Source of the DNA: Methanoregula sp. UBA154
GTDB lineage: Archaea > Halobacteriota > Methanomicrobia > Methanomicrobiales > Methanospirillaceae
Reading direction: 5' to 3'
Assembly: GCA_002502245.1 (NCBI GenBank)
Contig: DAPW01000015.1
Span: forward strand, 62,001-126,000
Length of the DNA: 64,000 nt
Under the pieces are notes generated by a model, which searched no databases, was not told the DNA's origin, and saw only the letters and a program-made list of their open reading frames with translations. Both the position numbers and the translations under genes were made by a program. Positions 48,832-58,050 of the stretch are shown here, piece after piece (position 1 is the first letter of the stretch; every line of letters begins with the position of its first letter).

Positions 48832-49067
48832 ATGCCAAAAGCGCCGCCGGTATCCTGGGAGCCGCCTTTCTGGTGATTTTTATCGCGCTCGTTCTTCCCC
48901 ATCCCCTCGCCTGGCCTGCAGTATTGCCGGTACCCGCAGGGATAGGAACGGCACTCTGGAAAGGCCGCACCGATGAAGTGCTCCTGCAGGGGATGATCAT
49001 CCTTGCCGGTGTCCTCTCGATACTCCTGCTGCTCGGCCTGAAGCAGTCGGGGAGGTTGCCGCCATGA
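48828..49067 (+). CDS. Mbh-like hydrogenase subunit E (MbhE-like)
   Basis: 79 residues with two membrane segments (GILGAAFLVIFIALVLPHPL and VLLQGMIILAGVLSILLLLG). The position after MbhD and the small size fit MbhE, the second piece derived from the MrpA C-terminus; sequence similarity alone would be too weak. Overlaps genes on both sides by four bases. Confidence 0.7.
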   Translation: MNAKSAAGILGAAFLVIFIALVLPHPLAWPAVLPVPAGIGTALWKGRTDEVLLQGMIILAGVLSILLLLGLKQSGRLPP

Positions 49068-49387
49068 CGCCGGACGAGGGTCTGGTGATCCTGATCGTTG
49101 CAGGCACCCTCTTTGCGACCGGGCTCTTCTGCCTGATCGCGCGCAGCAACCTGATCAAGATGGTGATGGGCCTCGAATTTCTCGGCAAGGGGGTCAGCCT
49201 CCTCTTTGTGCTCGGGGGATACAGTTCCGGTACCACCGGGGAATCCCAGGCCGTTGTGTTCACCCTGATCGCAATCGAGGCCGTGGTTGCCGGCCTTGCG
49301 CTCGCCCTTGTCATCATCGCGAGGCGTGTCTGGAACACATTCGATCTCGCGGCGATCCCGCGGCTTCCCCCCGGTGGTGAGCGGTGA
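49064..49387 (+). CDS. Mbh-like hydrogenase subunit, NuoK/MrpC-like
   Basis: 107 residues, three membrane segments: LVILIVAGTLFATGLFCLIA, SNLIKMVMGLEFLGKGVSLL and VVFTLIAIEAVVAGLALALV. Glu in MGLEFLGKGV and Glu in IAIEAVVAGL are the two in-membrane carboxylates of NuoK and MrpC that line the ion path. It overlaps the start of the large fused antiporter gene. Confidence 0.9.
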   Translation: MTPDEGLVILIVAGTLFATGLFCLIARSNLIKMVMGLEFLGKGVSLLFVLGGYSSGTTGESQAVVFTLIAIEAVVAGLALALVIIARRVWNTFDLAAIPRLPPGGER

Positions 49388-52300
49388 TGGCCCTCCTCCC
49401 GTGGATGCTCGTCTTTATCGTCCTCATCCCGTTTGCCGGAACCACTCTCGTGCTGCTCTTCCGTAACCGACCGGACACCCGCGAGGCGGCCTCGCTTGCC
49501 GCGGCATTCCTGACATTCCTCCTCTGCGCCCTCTCCCTTCCCTCCGCGTTTGCCGCAGAACCCATAGCAACGCCGGCGCTCCGGATCCTTCCCGGGCTCG
49601 ACATACAGTTTACTGCAGACGCACTCGGTCTTTTGTTTGCGACCCTCGCCTCGCTCCTCTGGATCATTACCAGTGTATACAATATCGGGTACATGAGGGG
49701 ACTGAATGAACACTCCCAGACGCGGTACTATGCAGCATTTGCCATCACCATCGGGGCAGTGATGGGCGTTGCGCTCTCGTCCAACATGTTCTCCCTGTTC
49801 GTCTTCTACGAGATCCTTGCCATCGCCGCTTACCCTCTTGTGGTGCACAAGGAGACCGCGGAAGCGCTTGCAGCAGGGAGAAAATACCTTATCTATACCC
49901 AGTGCGGGGGGATAGCCATCCTGGCCGGCATCATGGCCCTCATCGGGATGGGAAACACCCTTGATTTTGTCCCGGGCGGCAACCCGGGCATTGCACTCAT
50001 AAGCCCGGAATTTGCACGCATTGCCTTCATCCTCCTCTTTTTTGGCCTTGGCGTGAAAGCTTCACTGGTTCCCCTTCACGGCTGGCTTCCCAGCGCGATG
50101 GTCGCCCCGACTCCGGTGAGCGGGCTTTTGCACGCGGTCGCGGTCGTGAACACCGGGGTCTTCGGCATCCTCCGGCTGATGTGGTACCTGTTCGGGCCCG
50201 ATCAGGTGGCAGCGCTCGACCTCCAGTGGATTGTTATCGGCACAGCCGTCGTTACCATCGTTGTCGGCTCCCTCCTTGCGCTCCTGCAGGATGACTTTAA
50301 ACTCAGACTCGCGTATTCCACCGTGAGCCAGCTCAGCTACATGGTGCTCGGCGCCGCGGTGCTCCTGCCGGCAGGCATATCCGGGGTCTCCGATGCCGGG
50401 AGGGTAGCCGCAGTGATCGGGGCAACGTATGCGTTTACTGCCCATGCACTGGGCAAGCTGACCATGTTCTTTGTCGCCGGGACGGTCGCGGTTGAGACCG
50501 GCAAGACAAAGATCTCCGAGCTGGACGGGATCGGCCGAAAGATGCCCTGGGAGTTTATAGCATTCACCCTTGCTGCCCTGAGCATGGCGGGGCTGCCGCC
50601 CATGGCGGGATTTATTGCAAAATGGTACCTGGGCCTGGGAGTCGGCGCCGGTGATCCCGGCCAGTGGTGGATCCTCCTCATCCTTGTCGGTGCGAGCGTC
50701 CTGAACCTGGCCTATTTCCTTCCCGTGATAATCCGGGCATTTTACCGGACCGGGCCTTCAGCTACGGTCTCTGTCCGTCCCACCCTCCGCGGGCCGGTTG
50801 TAGTGACCGCAGCCCTGGCCGTCCTGACGGGCCTCTGGACCGTCTTTCCCTTCAGCCCGTATGCGCTCTGTGTCCGGATCGCTGCCAGCGTGACCCACAC
50901 AGCCATTCCCGCTCTCGGGACTATCACTGCGGGCACTGCGATCCCGCCGTTCATCATCTTCCTGATCGGTGCCCCGCTCGTGCTGGCACTGGGCGGCCGG
51001 GCCCGCCAGGCCGGGCTGGCCATTCTCGGGGCGGTATCCCTGATCAACGTCCTGCTCCTCCCGGGGGGTTATTTCTCCGGTCAGGCTGCCGGCGTTGTTA
51101 CGCAATGGAACGTGCCCTTCCTGGAATATACCCTGACACTCCTGAGAGTTGACAGCCTCTCGTATCTCACCGGGCTCATTTTCGCCCTCATCACGTTCTT
51201 TGCCATCCTCTACGCAGCCGCAGTCGCTGCTCCCCGCCTCCATCTCTATGCCCTTCTCTATGCCGGCGCTTCGCTGGGGGTGGTCTTTGCCGGCGACTGG
51301 ATCACGCTCCTGTTCTTCTGGGAGCTCATGGCAGTGACCTCGACGTTCCTGATCTGGCAGGAGGGCGGGGAGGCGATCGGCGCAGGCTACCGCTACCTCC
51401 TCTGGCACGGCCTTGGGGGGACCCTGCTCGGGGCAGGAATTGCGCTGCTGTTCATGGGCGGCGGCTCACCGGTTGTCGGACCGCTTGCCGGGATCCCTGC
51501 TGTCACGTACCAGGTGTGGGCTTCGGTGCTGATCGTGCTGGGAATCGGGGTCAACCTGGCCTTTATCCCGCTCCACACCTGGCTTCCCGATGCGTACCCC
51601 CGGGCGAACTTTGTCGCCAGCGTATTTTTGAGCGTGTACACGACAAAGGCAGCCGTCTACCTTCTCGCCCGGGCACAGCCCGGGACAGAATTTATTGCCA
51701 TCATGGGGGCACTCATGGCGGTGTACGGCGTGATATTCGCGGTCTTCCAGAATGACATGCGCCGTCTCCTCTCGTACCATATCATCTCCCAGCTCGGCTA
51801 CATGGTCGCCGGTATCGGGATCCTTGGCTGGCTGGGTGCGGCGGATACGGTCGGGCAGCTCGGGCTTGCCGGGGGCATGGCCCATCTCTTCAACAACCTC
51901 CTCTACAAGACCCTCCTGTTCATGGCCGTCGGTGTGATCATCTGGAAGACCGGTGAGAATGCCCTGAGCCGGGTCGGCGGGCTCCAGAAGAAGATGCCGG
52001 TCACCGCGATCGCCTTCTGGATTGCTGCCTTCTCGATCGCGGGCCTCCCGCTCTTCAATGGTTTTATCTCGAAGGGTATGGTGCTCCTCGCTGCGGAACA
52101 CACCAGTATATGGCTGTGGGTACTTCTCGAGATCGCATCCTTCGGGACCTTCCTTTCGTTCCTCAAGCTCGGGTACTTTGCATTTCTCCGGCCGGGGACA
52201 ACTGAGGCCTCCGACCCGCCGTTCCTCATGCAGGCAGCCATGCTGGGGATTGCTGCCCTGTGTATTATCATCGGGATCTACCCGGCACTCCTCTACGCCC

Positions 52301-52671
52301 TCCTGCCCTATACGACCAGCTACGTAGCGTATGATCCTGCGCAGGTCATACCCGCCCTGCTGGTCCCCGGGGCTGCTGCGCTCTTCTTTTTCACGATCGG
52401 GAAAAAGATCCTTGAACCCCATGACGGAGCGCTCTGGGACTTCGATATCCTCTACCGGAAGGTGTGTCGTGGCCTGTGCGTTGCTGCCCGCGGGCTCCAG
52501 GAATTTTTCCGGCATATCTACAGGTATGCATTCGCGGGAACGCGGCTGCTCTTCGATGCCGGAACGGTTGCCATGGGTTTGGAAAACCGCGACGCGAACT
52601 GGAATATCGCGATGTTTGTGGGTGTTCTCGTCGCTCTGGTCACCGTGGTTATCCTGGGGGCCGGGCTATGA
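49387..52671 (+). CDS. Fused double antiporter-like subunit of the Mbh-like hydrogenase
   Basis: 1094 residues, from ATG 49387 (GTG 49384 also possible). It contains two complete NuoL/M/N-type modules in a row, about 28 membrane segments. Module 1 (about 1-500): Glu in FSLFVFYEILAIAAYPLVV and Lys in GVKASLVPLHGWLPSAMVAP. Module 2 (about 550-1000): Glu in WITLLFFWELMAVTSTFLI and VNLAFIPLHTWLPDAYPRA, where Asn stands at the usual Lys position, plus Lys in VYTTKAAVYLLAR. The tail (about 1010-1094) adds an amphipathic helix and a final membrane segment. Family members are normally separate polypeptides of 450-650 residues. Confidence 0.9.
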   Translation: MALLPWMLVFIVLIPFAGTTLVLLFRNRPDTREAASLAAAFLTFLLCALSLPSAFAAEPIATPALRILPGLDIQFTADALGLLFATLASLLWIITSVYNIGYMRGLNEHSQTRYYAAFAITIGAVMGVALSSNMFSLFVFYEILAIAAYPLVVHKETAEALAAGRKYLIYTQCGGIAILAGIMALIGMGNTLDFVPGGNPGIALISPEFARIAFILLFFGLGVKASLVPLHGWLPSAMVAPTPVSGLLHAVAVVNTGVFGILRLMWYLFGPDQVAALDLQWIVIGTAVVTIVVGSLLALLQDDFKLRLAYSTVSQLSYMVLGAAVLLPAGISGVSDAGRVAAVIGATYAFTAHALGKLTMFFVAGTVAVETGKTKISELDGIGRKMPWEFIAFTLAALSMAGLPPMAGFIAKWYLGLGVGAGDPGQWWILLILVGASVLNLAYFLPVIIRAFYRTGPSATVSVRPTLRGPVVVTAALAVLTGLWTVFPFSPYALCVRIAASVTHTAIPALGTITAGTAIPPFIIFLIGAPLVLALGGRARQAGLAILGAVSLINVLLLPGGYFSGQAAGVVTQWNVPFLEYTLTLLRVDSLSYLTGLIFALITFFAILYAAAVAAPRLHLYALLYAGASLGVVFAGDWITLLFFWELMAVTSTFLIWQEGGEAIGAGYRYLLWHGLGGTLLGAGIALLFMGGGSPVVGPLAGIPAVTYQVWASVLIVLGIGVNLAFIPLHTWLPDAYPRANFVASVFLSVYTTKAAVYLLARAQPGTEFIAIMGALMAVYGVIFAVFQNDMRRLLSYHIISQLGYMVAGIGILGWLGAADTVGQLGLAGGMAHLFNNLLYKTLLFMAVGVIIWKTGENALSRVGGLQKKMPVTAIAFWIAAFSIAGLPLFNGFISKGMVLLAAEHTSIWLWVLLEIASFGTFLSFLKLGYFAFLRPGTTEASDPPFLMQAAMLGIAALCIIIGIYPALLYALLPYTTSYVAYDPAQVIPALLVPGAAALFFFTIGKKILEPHDGALWDFDILYRKVCRGLCVAARGLQEFFRHIYRYAFAGTRLLFDAGTVAMGLENRDANWNIAMFVGVLVALVTVVILGAGL

Positions 52672-54131
52672 ACCCGGTTGATATTGCCGGGTTCATGCCC
52701 TTCTTTATCGCACTCTCGGGTATCGCGATGTATTTCATTGCAAAACTCCTCCCCCCAAACCTCCGGCACTGGTGCGGTACTCTGACCGGATTTGTCCTTC
52801 TGGCAGTCTTCGCACTGCTCGTCTTCGTCCTCTTCCAGCACGCCGCCTACCCAACCATTTCCTATATCGGGCTGACCGGCGGGCTCCTTGTCACCGGTAT
52901 CGGGGCAGTGGCGGCATGGGCGTCTGCAGGAAGTCTTGATCCAAAAGGACCGGTCCAGTTCTATTACCCGCTCTTCCTCTTTGCCCTTGCCGGGGCCATG
53001 GCCGTCGGGTTCGCCACGGACCTCTTCACCATCTTTGTCCTTGTTGAACTGTCTGCAATACCGGTCTATGCGCTCTGCGCGTACCGCTACCAGACAGACC
53101 CCGCAGCCCTGTCGGCAGCAATGAAATACCTTCTCCAGGGGGTCGTGGGCACCCTGACCGCACTCCTCGGCGTTGCGCTCCTGTTCCTTGAAGGCCATAC
53201 CCTGACCATATCCCTGCTTCCTGCCGCCCTTGCACGGGCAGATCCCCCCATCGTCCTGTTCGCGGCCCTCATGATCCTGCTCGGGTATGGCGTGAAACTC
53301 GGGATTGTGCCCCTCCACACCTGGCTGCCGGATGTGTACGCCCGGGCGCCGGTCGGTGTTACCGCCATCATGGTAGGCCCGACAAAGATCGGGGTCCTGA
53401 TCGCGATGGTTTTGTCGCTCTCCGCCCTGCCCTCCGAAGGATCCCTGCCATGGACCCTTGGCATTGTCATCACGTTTTTCGCCGTTGTCACCATGACCAC
53501 CGGCAATCTTCTCGCGCTCAACCAGACAGACCTCCGGTATATCCTCTCCTACTCGAGCGTTGCCCAGATGGGGTATATCCTGCTGGGATTCGGGATCGGC
53601 CTGATCTACAATCTTCCTCTCGGCTTTACTGCCGGCCTCTATTATGCCATCGCGTATGCCATGATGAAATCCGGGGCATTCCTCGCCACAGATGCATTCG
53701 CACGCGATGCAGGGTCCTACCGGACGGCACGGATGGGGGGGCTTGGCGCACGGCACCCCCTGCTGGGCATAGCCATGGTCGTATTCATCTTCGGGCTTAT
53801 CGGCGTCCCCTTCACGTCCGGTTTCCTCGGCAAGCTTCTCCTCGAACAGGCCGGTATGGTAACCTCTCTGTGGAGCGGTGTCCTTCTCGCCCTGATCCTC
53901 GCCCTGAACAGCGCGATCTCTCTGGGCTATTACATCCCGGTCATATCGACCCTCCTCTTCTGTGGCACGGACAAGGACACCTGCCCGGTACACAAAAAAC
54001 CGCTGCCCCTGACGATCGTTTCCGCAGTGGTCTTCCTCGCGCTCGTGACGGTCTATCTCGGGCTGTTCCCGGAATCGTTTGAATGGATATCCCACGCGGC
54101 CCGGCAGATCTTTATCGGGGGGGTGCAGTAA
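52668..54131 (+). CDS. Third antiporter-like subunit of the Mbh-like hydrogenase (NuoN/MrpD-like)
   Basis: 487 residues from ATG 52668, overlapping the fused gene by four bases; the upstream part of the open frame is shadow. Fourteen membrane segments. Glu in LFTIFVLVELSAIPVYALCA and Lys in GYGVKLGIVPLHTWLPDVYA are the central ion-path residues, followed by APVGVTAIMVGPTKIGVLIA. This gives the complex three antiporter-like modules in two polypeptides, besides those of Ech. Confidence 0.9.
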   Translation: MNPVDIAGFMPFFIALSGIAMYFIAKLLPPNLRHWCGTLTGFVLLAVFALLVFVLFQHAAYPTISYIGLTGGLLVTGIGAVAAWASAGSLDPKGPVQFYYPLFLFALAGAMAVGFATDLFTIFVLVELSAIPVYALCAYRYQTDPAALSAAMKYLLQGVVGTLTALLGVALLFLEGHTLTISLLPAALARADPPIVLFAALMILLGYGVKLGIVPLHTWLPDVYARAPVGVTAIMVGPTKIGVLIAMVLSLSALPSEGSLPWTLGIVITFFAVVTMTTGNLLALNQTDLRYILSYSSVAQMGYILLGFGIGLIYNLPLGFTAGLYYAIAYAMMKSGAFLATDAFARDAGSYRTARMGGLGARHPLLGIAMVVFIFGLIGVPFTSGFLGKLLLEQAGMVTSLWSGVLLALILALNSAISLGYYIPVISTLLFCGTDKDTCPVHKKPLPLTIVSAVVFLALVTVYLGLFPESFEWISHAARQIFIGGVQ

Positions 54132-54461
54132 ATGGTATCGTGGGATCTCCTGGCGTCCCCGGTCATCATCATGGCGTTCGCGCTCGGGATTGGTTCCCTG
54201 ATCTATGCCTGGTCCCGCAGCGTTGCACCACCTTTTACTCACTCCGTCAACAAGACCATGCCGTATGTCGGGGGAGAGGCGGCGGAGGCGCAGGCATTTA
54301 TGCCCGGCTACCAGTTCTTCTACGTGGCCCTGTGCTTCACGGTGGTCCACGTTGCTGCACTGGTGCTCGCAACCGCCCCGCCCGATGCCCCGCTCTGGGG
54401 GCCGCTGGGGTACCTGGCGATCATGGCCATTGCGATTGTGATCCTGAGGTGGGAGCAGTGA
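54132..54461 (+). CDS. Mbh-like hydrogenase subunit, NuoA/MbhI-like
   Basis: 109 residues. Three membrane segments separated by a polar loop holding KTMPYVGGEAAEAQAFMPGY, then QFFYVALCFTVVHVAALVLA, which has the layout of NuoA (Y-x-C-G-x-x-P loop and R-F-x-x-x-F-Y-x-x-A-L-x-F) although the NuoA cysteine is missing here (YVGGE). It joins the antiporter arm to the hydrogenase arm. The 73 bases to the next gene include a good ribosome site GGAGGTGA. Confidence 0.75.
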   Translation: MVSWDLLASPVIIMAFALGIGSLIYAWSRSVAPPFTHSVNKTMPYVGGEAAEAQAFMPGYQFFYVALCFTVVHVAALVLATAPPDAPLWGPLGYLAIMAIAIVILRWEQ

Positions 54462-54534
54462 CCGGAGTCGTACATGGCTGCGGATATGTATCGATCAATG
54501 GCTTATCATCCGTGAATGGAGGTGAAGATTAACC

Positions 54535-55065
54535 ATGGCAGGTTCGGACACCGGCCTCAGCCAGCGTCTCGTGAACTGGGCGCGGGTTAAATCCCCGTGG
54601 CTGACGGTGTATAACAGCGGGGCCTGCAATGCCTGCGATATTGAGATCATCGCGTGCCTGATGCCCCGCTTTGATGTCGAGCGCTTCGGGATCCTCGCGA
54701 AAGGATCCCCCCGGCACGCGGATATCCTGATTGTCACGGGGCATGTCACGCTGAAGCAGGCCTCCCGCCTGCGCCGGGTCTGGGAACAGATCCCGGAACC
54801 GAAATACGTGATTGCCATGGGTGCCTGCGGCGCGTCAGGAGGCGTATTCCACGGCCTGTACCATATGATGGATTGTGTTGACAGCGTGATCCCTGTCGAT
54901 GTCTATGTCGCAGGATGCCCGCCACGTCCGGACGAGATCATCAACGCCGTCGTGACCTGCCTGAACCTGCTTGGAGAGGATGCAGCCCATGGCGGGAAGG
55001 AATGGCGGCAGAAAAAGCCTGCAGGCGGGGCTCCTGCGGAAAAAACTTCAGCGGAGGTATCATGA
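54535..55065 (+). CDS. Mbh-like hydrogenase small subunit (NuoB/MbhJ-like)
   Basis: 176 residues. Cluster ligands are seen in SGACNACDIEIIACL, VIAMGACGASGGVF and VAGCPPRPDEIINAV. Close to EchC in the same window (FDVERFGI is shared) but with a longer, lysine- and alanine-rich tail. It holds the proximal [4Fe-4S] cluster. The stop overlaps the start of the NuoC-like gene. Confidence 0.94.
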   Translation: MAGSDTGLSQRLVNWARVKSPWLTVYNSGACNACDIEIIACLMPRFDVERFGILAKGSPRHADILIVTGHVTLKQASRLRRVWEQIPEPKYVIAMGACGASGGVFHGLYHMMDCVDSVIPVDVYVAGCPPRPDEIINAVVTCLNLLGEDAAHGGKEWRQKKPAGGAPAEKTSAEVS

Positions 55066-55541
55066 CCGGCGTGGTTACTCCTGACACAATAATAGAACGG
55101 ATGAAGGAATTCGGGACCGTTGAGCAGGTCCGGAAAAACCGGGTCAGGGTTAAAACCGTCCCTGGCAGGCTCCACGATGCGATTACGACCTCGCAGGCAG
55201 TGCTGTTGTTCGACCGCCTCGTTACTATCAGTACCATTGACAACGGGGAGTCGTTTGAACTCCTGTACCACCTGATCGGCCCGCACCGTACCATCATCTC
55301 GCTGTCCATCAGTCTTCCCCGGGATGCTCCCGTGACCCCCACGGTATCGGATATCCTCCCCCCGGCAGGCATCTACGAGCGGCAGATCCATGACCTTTTC
55401 GGCATCATGTTTGCGGGACATCCTGACTTAAAAAAACTCATGCTGAACGAGGACTGGCCGGAAAACGAACACCCTCTGCGCAAGGACTGGAAACCCGGGC
55501 CGGATACGTTTTACGGGGGTATAAAAGGGGAGAGGATGTAA
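55062..55541 (+). CDS. Mbh-like hydrogenase NuoC/MbhK-like subunit
   Basis: 159 residues from ATG 55062 with GGAGGTATC upstream; earlier starts belong to the small-subunit shadow. SFELLYHLIGPHRTIISLSI and IYERQIHDLFGIMFAGHPDL, ending WPENEHPLRKDWKPG, are the 30-kDa subunit signatures. Structural partner of the large subunit. Confidence 0.93.
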   Translation: MTGVVTPDTIIERMKEFGTVEQVRKNRVRVKTVPGRLHDAITTSQAVLLFDRLVTISTIDNGESFELLYHLIGPHRTIISLSISLPRDAPVTPTVSDILPPAGIYERQIHDLFGIMFAGHPDLKKLMLNEDWPENEHPLRKDWKPGPDTFYGGIKGERM

Positions 55542-56717
55542 ATGCCCGAAGTTGTCATTCCCATCGGCCCGCAGCACCCTGCGCTCAAGGAACCGGTCAA
55601 TTTCAGGATTATCGCTGACGGGGAGAAGATCGTCCGCCTCGAACTGAACCTCTCCTACAACCACCGCGGGATAGAGAAGGCAGCCGAGCAGCGGAATTTC
55701 ATACGGGTCCTCCCGCTCCTTGAGCGGGTCTGTGGTATCTGCTCGCATTCCCATGCCACGTGCTTTGCCAAGGGAATTGAGGAGATCATGGGACTGGAGA
55801 TCCCCCCGCGGGCCCGGTACATCCGCACGATCATCGCCGAACTTGAGCGGATGCACAGCCATCTCCTCTGGCTGGGGGTTGCAGCGCACGAGATCGGGTT
55901 CAACACCCTCTTCATGTGGACCTGGCGCGACCGCGAGGCGGTACAGGACACGCTCGAGGAGATGAGCGGGAACCGGGTCCACTACAATATGAACGAGATC
56001 GGGGGCGTTCGTTGCGATCTCACCCCGGCCCAGATAGAGGCCGCACTCTTACGGCTGCCCAATCTCGAGGAGCGGATCAAAAAGTACCGGGAGATGGTGG
56101 ACAGCGAGGAGACCCTGCTGATCCGGTTCCGGGGGGTGGGCTCGATGAGCAGGGAGGAGGCGCTGAACTACGGGGCAGTCGGACCGACCGCACGGGCGAG
56201 CGGCGTGGACTACGATGTCCGCCGGGACGACCCGTACCTTGCCTATGCTGAGGTTCCGTGGAACGTTGTCACGGATACCCGGGGGGACGTGTACGGCCGT
56301 ACGCGGGTCCGGATCGGGGAGCTGTGGGAGAGCTCGCAGATTGTCCGCTTCTGCCTTGAAAATATCCCCCGGGGCCCGATCCGGGTCGATGCGCCCAAAA
56401 ATGCACCCAAAGGCGAGATCCTCTCGCGGTACGAAGCCCCCCGGGGGGAGCTGGCTCACTATATCCGGACCAACGGGACGGACAAAGTCGAACGGATTGA
56501 TATCCGGACACCGACCCTGGCGAACTGGACGTCAGTTGCAGTCTGTCTCGTCAACAAGAACCTTGCGGACATACCGGTGATCGTTGCAGCTATCGATCCC
56601 TGCCTCTCCTGCACTTCCCGCATGGTCGTTGTCAACAACGAGCGCAGGACGAACGGTGCGGGTGCCCCGGGCGTGCAGATTACGAGCGATCCTAAAAACA
56701 GGCAAAACCGGATGTGA
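55542..56717 (+). CDS. Mbh-like hydrogenase large subunit ([NiFe] catalytic, NuoD/MbhL-like)
   Basis: 391 residues. Nickel-iron ligands: C64 and C67 in LERVCGICSHSH and the pair in AAIDPCLSCTSRMVV. Unlike EchE, 31 residues follow the cleavage-type position after CTSR, so a C-terminal extension is present that should be removed during maturation; the protease gene stands at the end of this operon. IPIGPQHPALKEPVNFRIIA opens the family pattern. It catalyses H2 formation or uptake. Confidence 0.95.
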   Translation: MPEVVIPIGPQHPALKEPVNFRIIADGEKIVRLELNLSYNHRGIEKAAEQRNFIRVLPLLERVCGICSHSHATCFAKGIEEIMGLEIPPRARYIRTIIAELERMHSHLLWLGVAAHEIGFNTLFMWTWRDREAVQDTLEEMSGNRVHYNMNEIGGVRCDLTPAQIEAALLRLPNLEERIKKYREMVDSEETLLIRFRGVGSMSREEALNYGAVGPTARASGVDYDVRRDDPYLAYAEVPWNVVTDTRGDVYGRTRVRIGELWESSQIVRFCLENIPRGPIRVDAPKNAPKGEILSRYEAPRGELAHYIRTNGTDKVERIDIRTPTLANWTSVAVCLVNKNLADIPVIVAAIDPCLSCTSRMVVVNNERRTNGAGAPGVQITSDPKNRQNRM

Positions 56718-56719
56718 CC

Positions 56720-57694
56720 ATGACCGACCCCGTATTTCTCCTCCTCTACATCTTCCTCTTTCCGGGGTTCTTCTTCCTGGTTGCGTACGCGCTCTTCCTC
56801 TCGTACCTGGACCGGAAGATTGCAGCCCGCATGCAGCAGCGGGTCGGGCCGCCGCTCTACCAGCCGTTTGCGGATTTCATCAAGCTGCTGGGCAAGGAAG
56901 TGATCAACCTGGACGGAATGGACCGGAGGCTCGTTGACGCGATTCCCCTTGTTGCCCTTGCGGCTGTCATGACGGCATTTCTCTATGTGCCGGTTCTCGG
57001 GTACAGTCCGCTCGCCTTTTCCGGAGACCTTGTCGTGGTCCTCTATCTCATGGCACTCCCGACCATGGCCCTCTTCCTGCTGGGCTGGCTCTCCCGCAAC
57101 ATCTTTTCCGCCGTGGGCGGCGTCCGGGCAGTGACCCAGCTCTTCATTTATGAGGTGCCGTTCTTCCTCGCCCTCCTCACTCCCGCCATTATGGCAGGCA
57201 GCTGGTCGATCTCGGAGATCGTCCTCTGGCAGCAGCAGAACCTCTGGCTCGTGTTCTTCCAGCCGATTGGTTTTATTGTTGCACTGGTCGGGCTCCAGGC
57301 AAAACTGGAGCGGACTCCCTTCGATATCCCCGAGGCCGAGACCGAGATCATTGGCGGGCCCTGGACGGAGCTGACCGGGCGAAGGCTTGCCCTCATGCAC
57401 CTGACCACGGAAGTGTCGCTGGTCACCGGCAGTACCCTGATCGCTGCACTGTTCCTTGGCGGCCCGATGCTCCCGTGGGCCCTCCCCTTCCCGTGGCTGA
57501 ACGCGGCTGCCGGCTTTGGCCTCTTCCTTGCAAAGACCCTTGCCATCCTCCTTGTCCTGTCCTCGATCTCGGCAGCGACCGGCCGCCTGCGCATCGACCA
57601 GCTCAACGATATCGGCTGGAAATACCTTGCCAGCGCGGCGCTGGTGCAGGTCGGGATCGTGCTCGTCATCAACTATCTCTGGGTGACGCCATGA
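56720..57694 (+). CDS. Mbh-like hydrogenase NuoH/MbhM-like membrane subunit
   Basis: 324 residues from ATG 56720 (GTG 56714 overlapping the previous stop is an alternative). Eight membrane segments; SYLDRKIAARMQQRVGPPLY, QPFADFIKLLGKEVINLDGM and the acidic loop LERTPFDIPEAETEIIGGPW are the NuoH/HycD hallmarks. It links the catalytic arm to the antiporter modules. The stop overlaps the ferredoxin-like gene by four bases. Confidence 0.94.
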   Translation: MTDPVFLLLYIFLFPGFFFLVAYALFLSYLDRKIAARMQQRVGPPLYQPFADFIKLLGKEVINLDGMDRRLVDAIPLVALAAVMTAFLYVPVLGYSPLAFSGDLVVVLYLMALPTMALFLLGWLSRNIFSAVGGVRAVTQLFIYEVPFFLALLTPAIMAGSWSISEIVLWQQQNLWLVFFQPIGFIVALVGLQAKLERTPFDIPEAETEIIGGPWTELTGRRLALMHLTTEVSLVTGSTLIAALFLGGPMLPWALPFPWLNAAAGFGLFLAKTLAILLVLSSISAATGRLRIDQLNDIGWKYLASAALVQVGIVLVINYLWVTP

Positions 57695-58050
57695 GCGTTC
57701 TTCTGGAGATGATCCAGAACCTCCTCTCACGGCCGGTTACCATCCTCTATCCCCGGGAGAAAGTCCCGGTACCGGATACCTTCCGCGGGAGGGTGGCGAT
57801 CAGCGATGACAAATGCATCGGGTGCTCGAAATGTTCCCTCATCTGCCCGGCACAGGTCATCAGGATGATCGAAGGCCCCCGGGATGTCGAATTCAAGGGA
57901 AAGAACATTGCCCGCAAGAAACGCCCGCAGGTGAAACTGTTCCAGTGCATCCGCTGCGGCCTCTGCGAGCGGCACTGCCCGACCGGGGCAATTCACCTGG
58001 CACCTGAGTTCGGGGGGTCTGGTACGGACCGGGAGGTCGTGATCACCTGA
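57691..58050 (+). CDS. Mbh-like hydrogenase ferredoxin-like subunit (NuoI/MbhN-like)
   Basis: 119 residues from ATG 57691. Two [4Fe-4S] motifs: CIGCSKCSLICPAQVI and CIRCGLCERHCPTGAI, separated by a basic insertion (FKGKNIARKKRPQVK). The N-terminus LLSRPVTILYPREKVPVPD is close to that of EchF. It takes electrons from ferredoxin. The last A of the stop is the first base of the protease start (TGATG). Confidence 0.94.
   Translation: MSVLLEMIQNLLSRPVTILYPREKVPVPDTFRGRVAISDDKCIGCSKCSLICPAQVIRMIEGPRDVEFKGKNIARKKRPQVKLFQCIRCGLCERHCPTGAIHLAPEFGGSGTDREVVIT

Noticed and set aside
52518..54350. 610-codon minus-strand frame opposite the NuoN-like gene
   Set aside because: Extremely charged, glycine-, glutamate- and histidine-rich translation typical of the antisense of a membrane-protein gene with high GC; several similar long antisense frames lie opposite hppA and echA.
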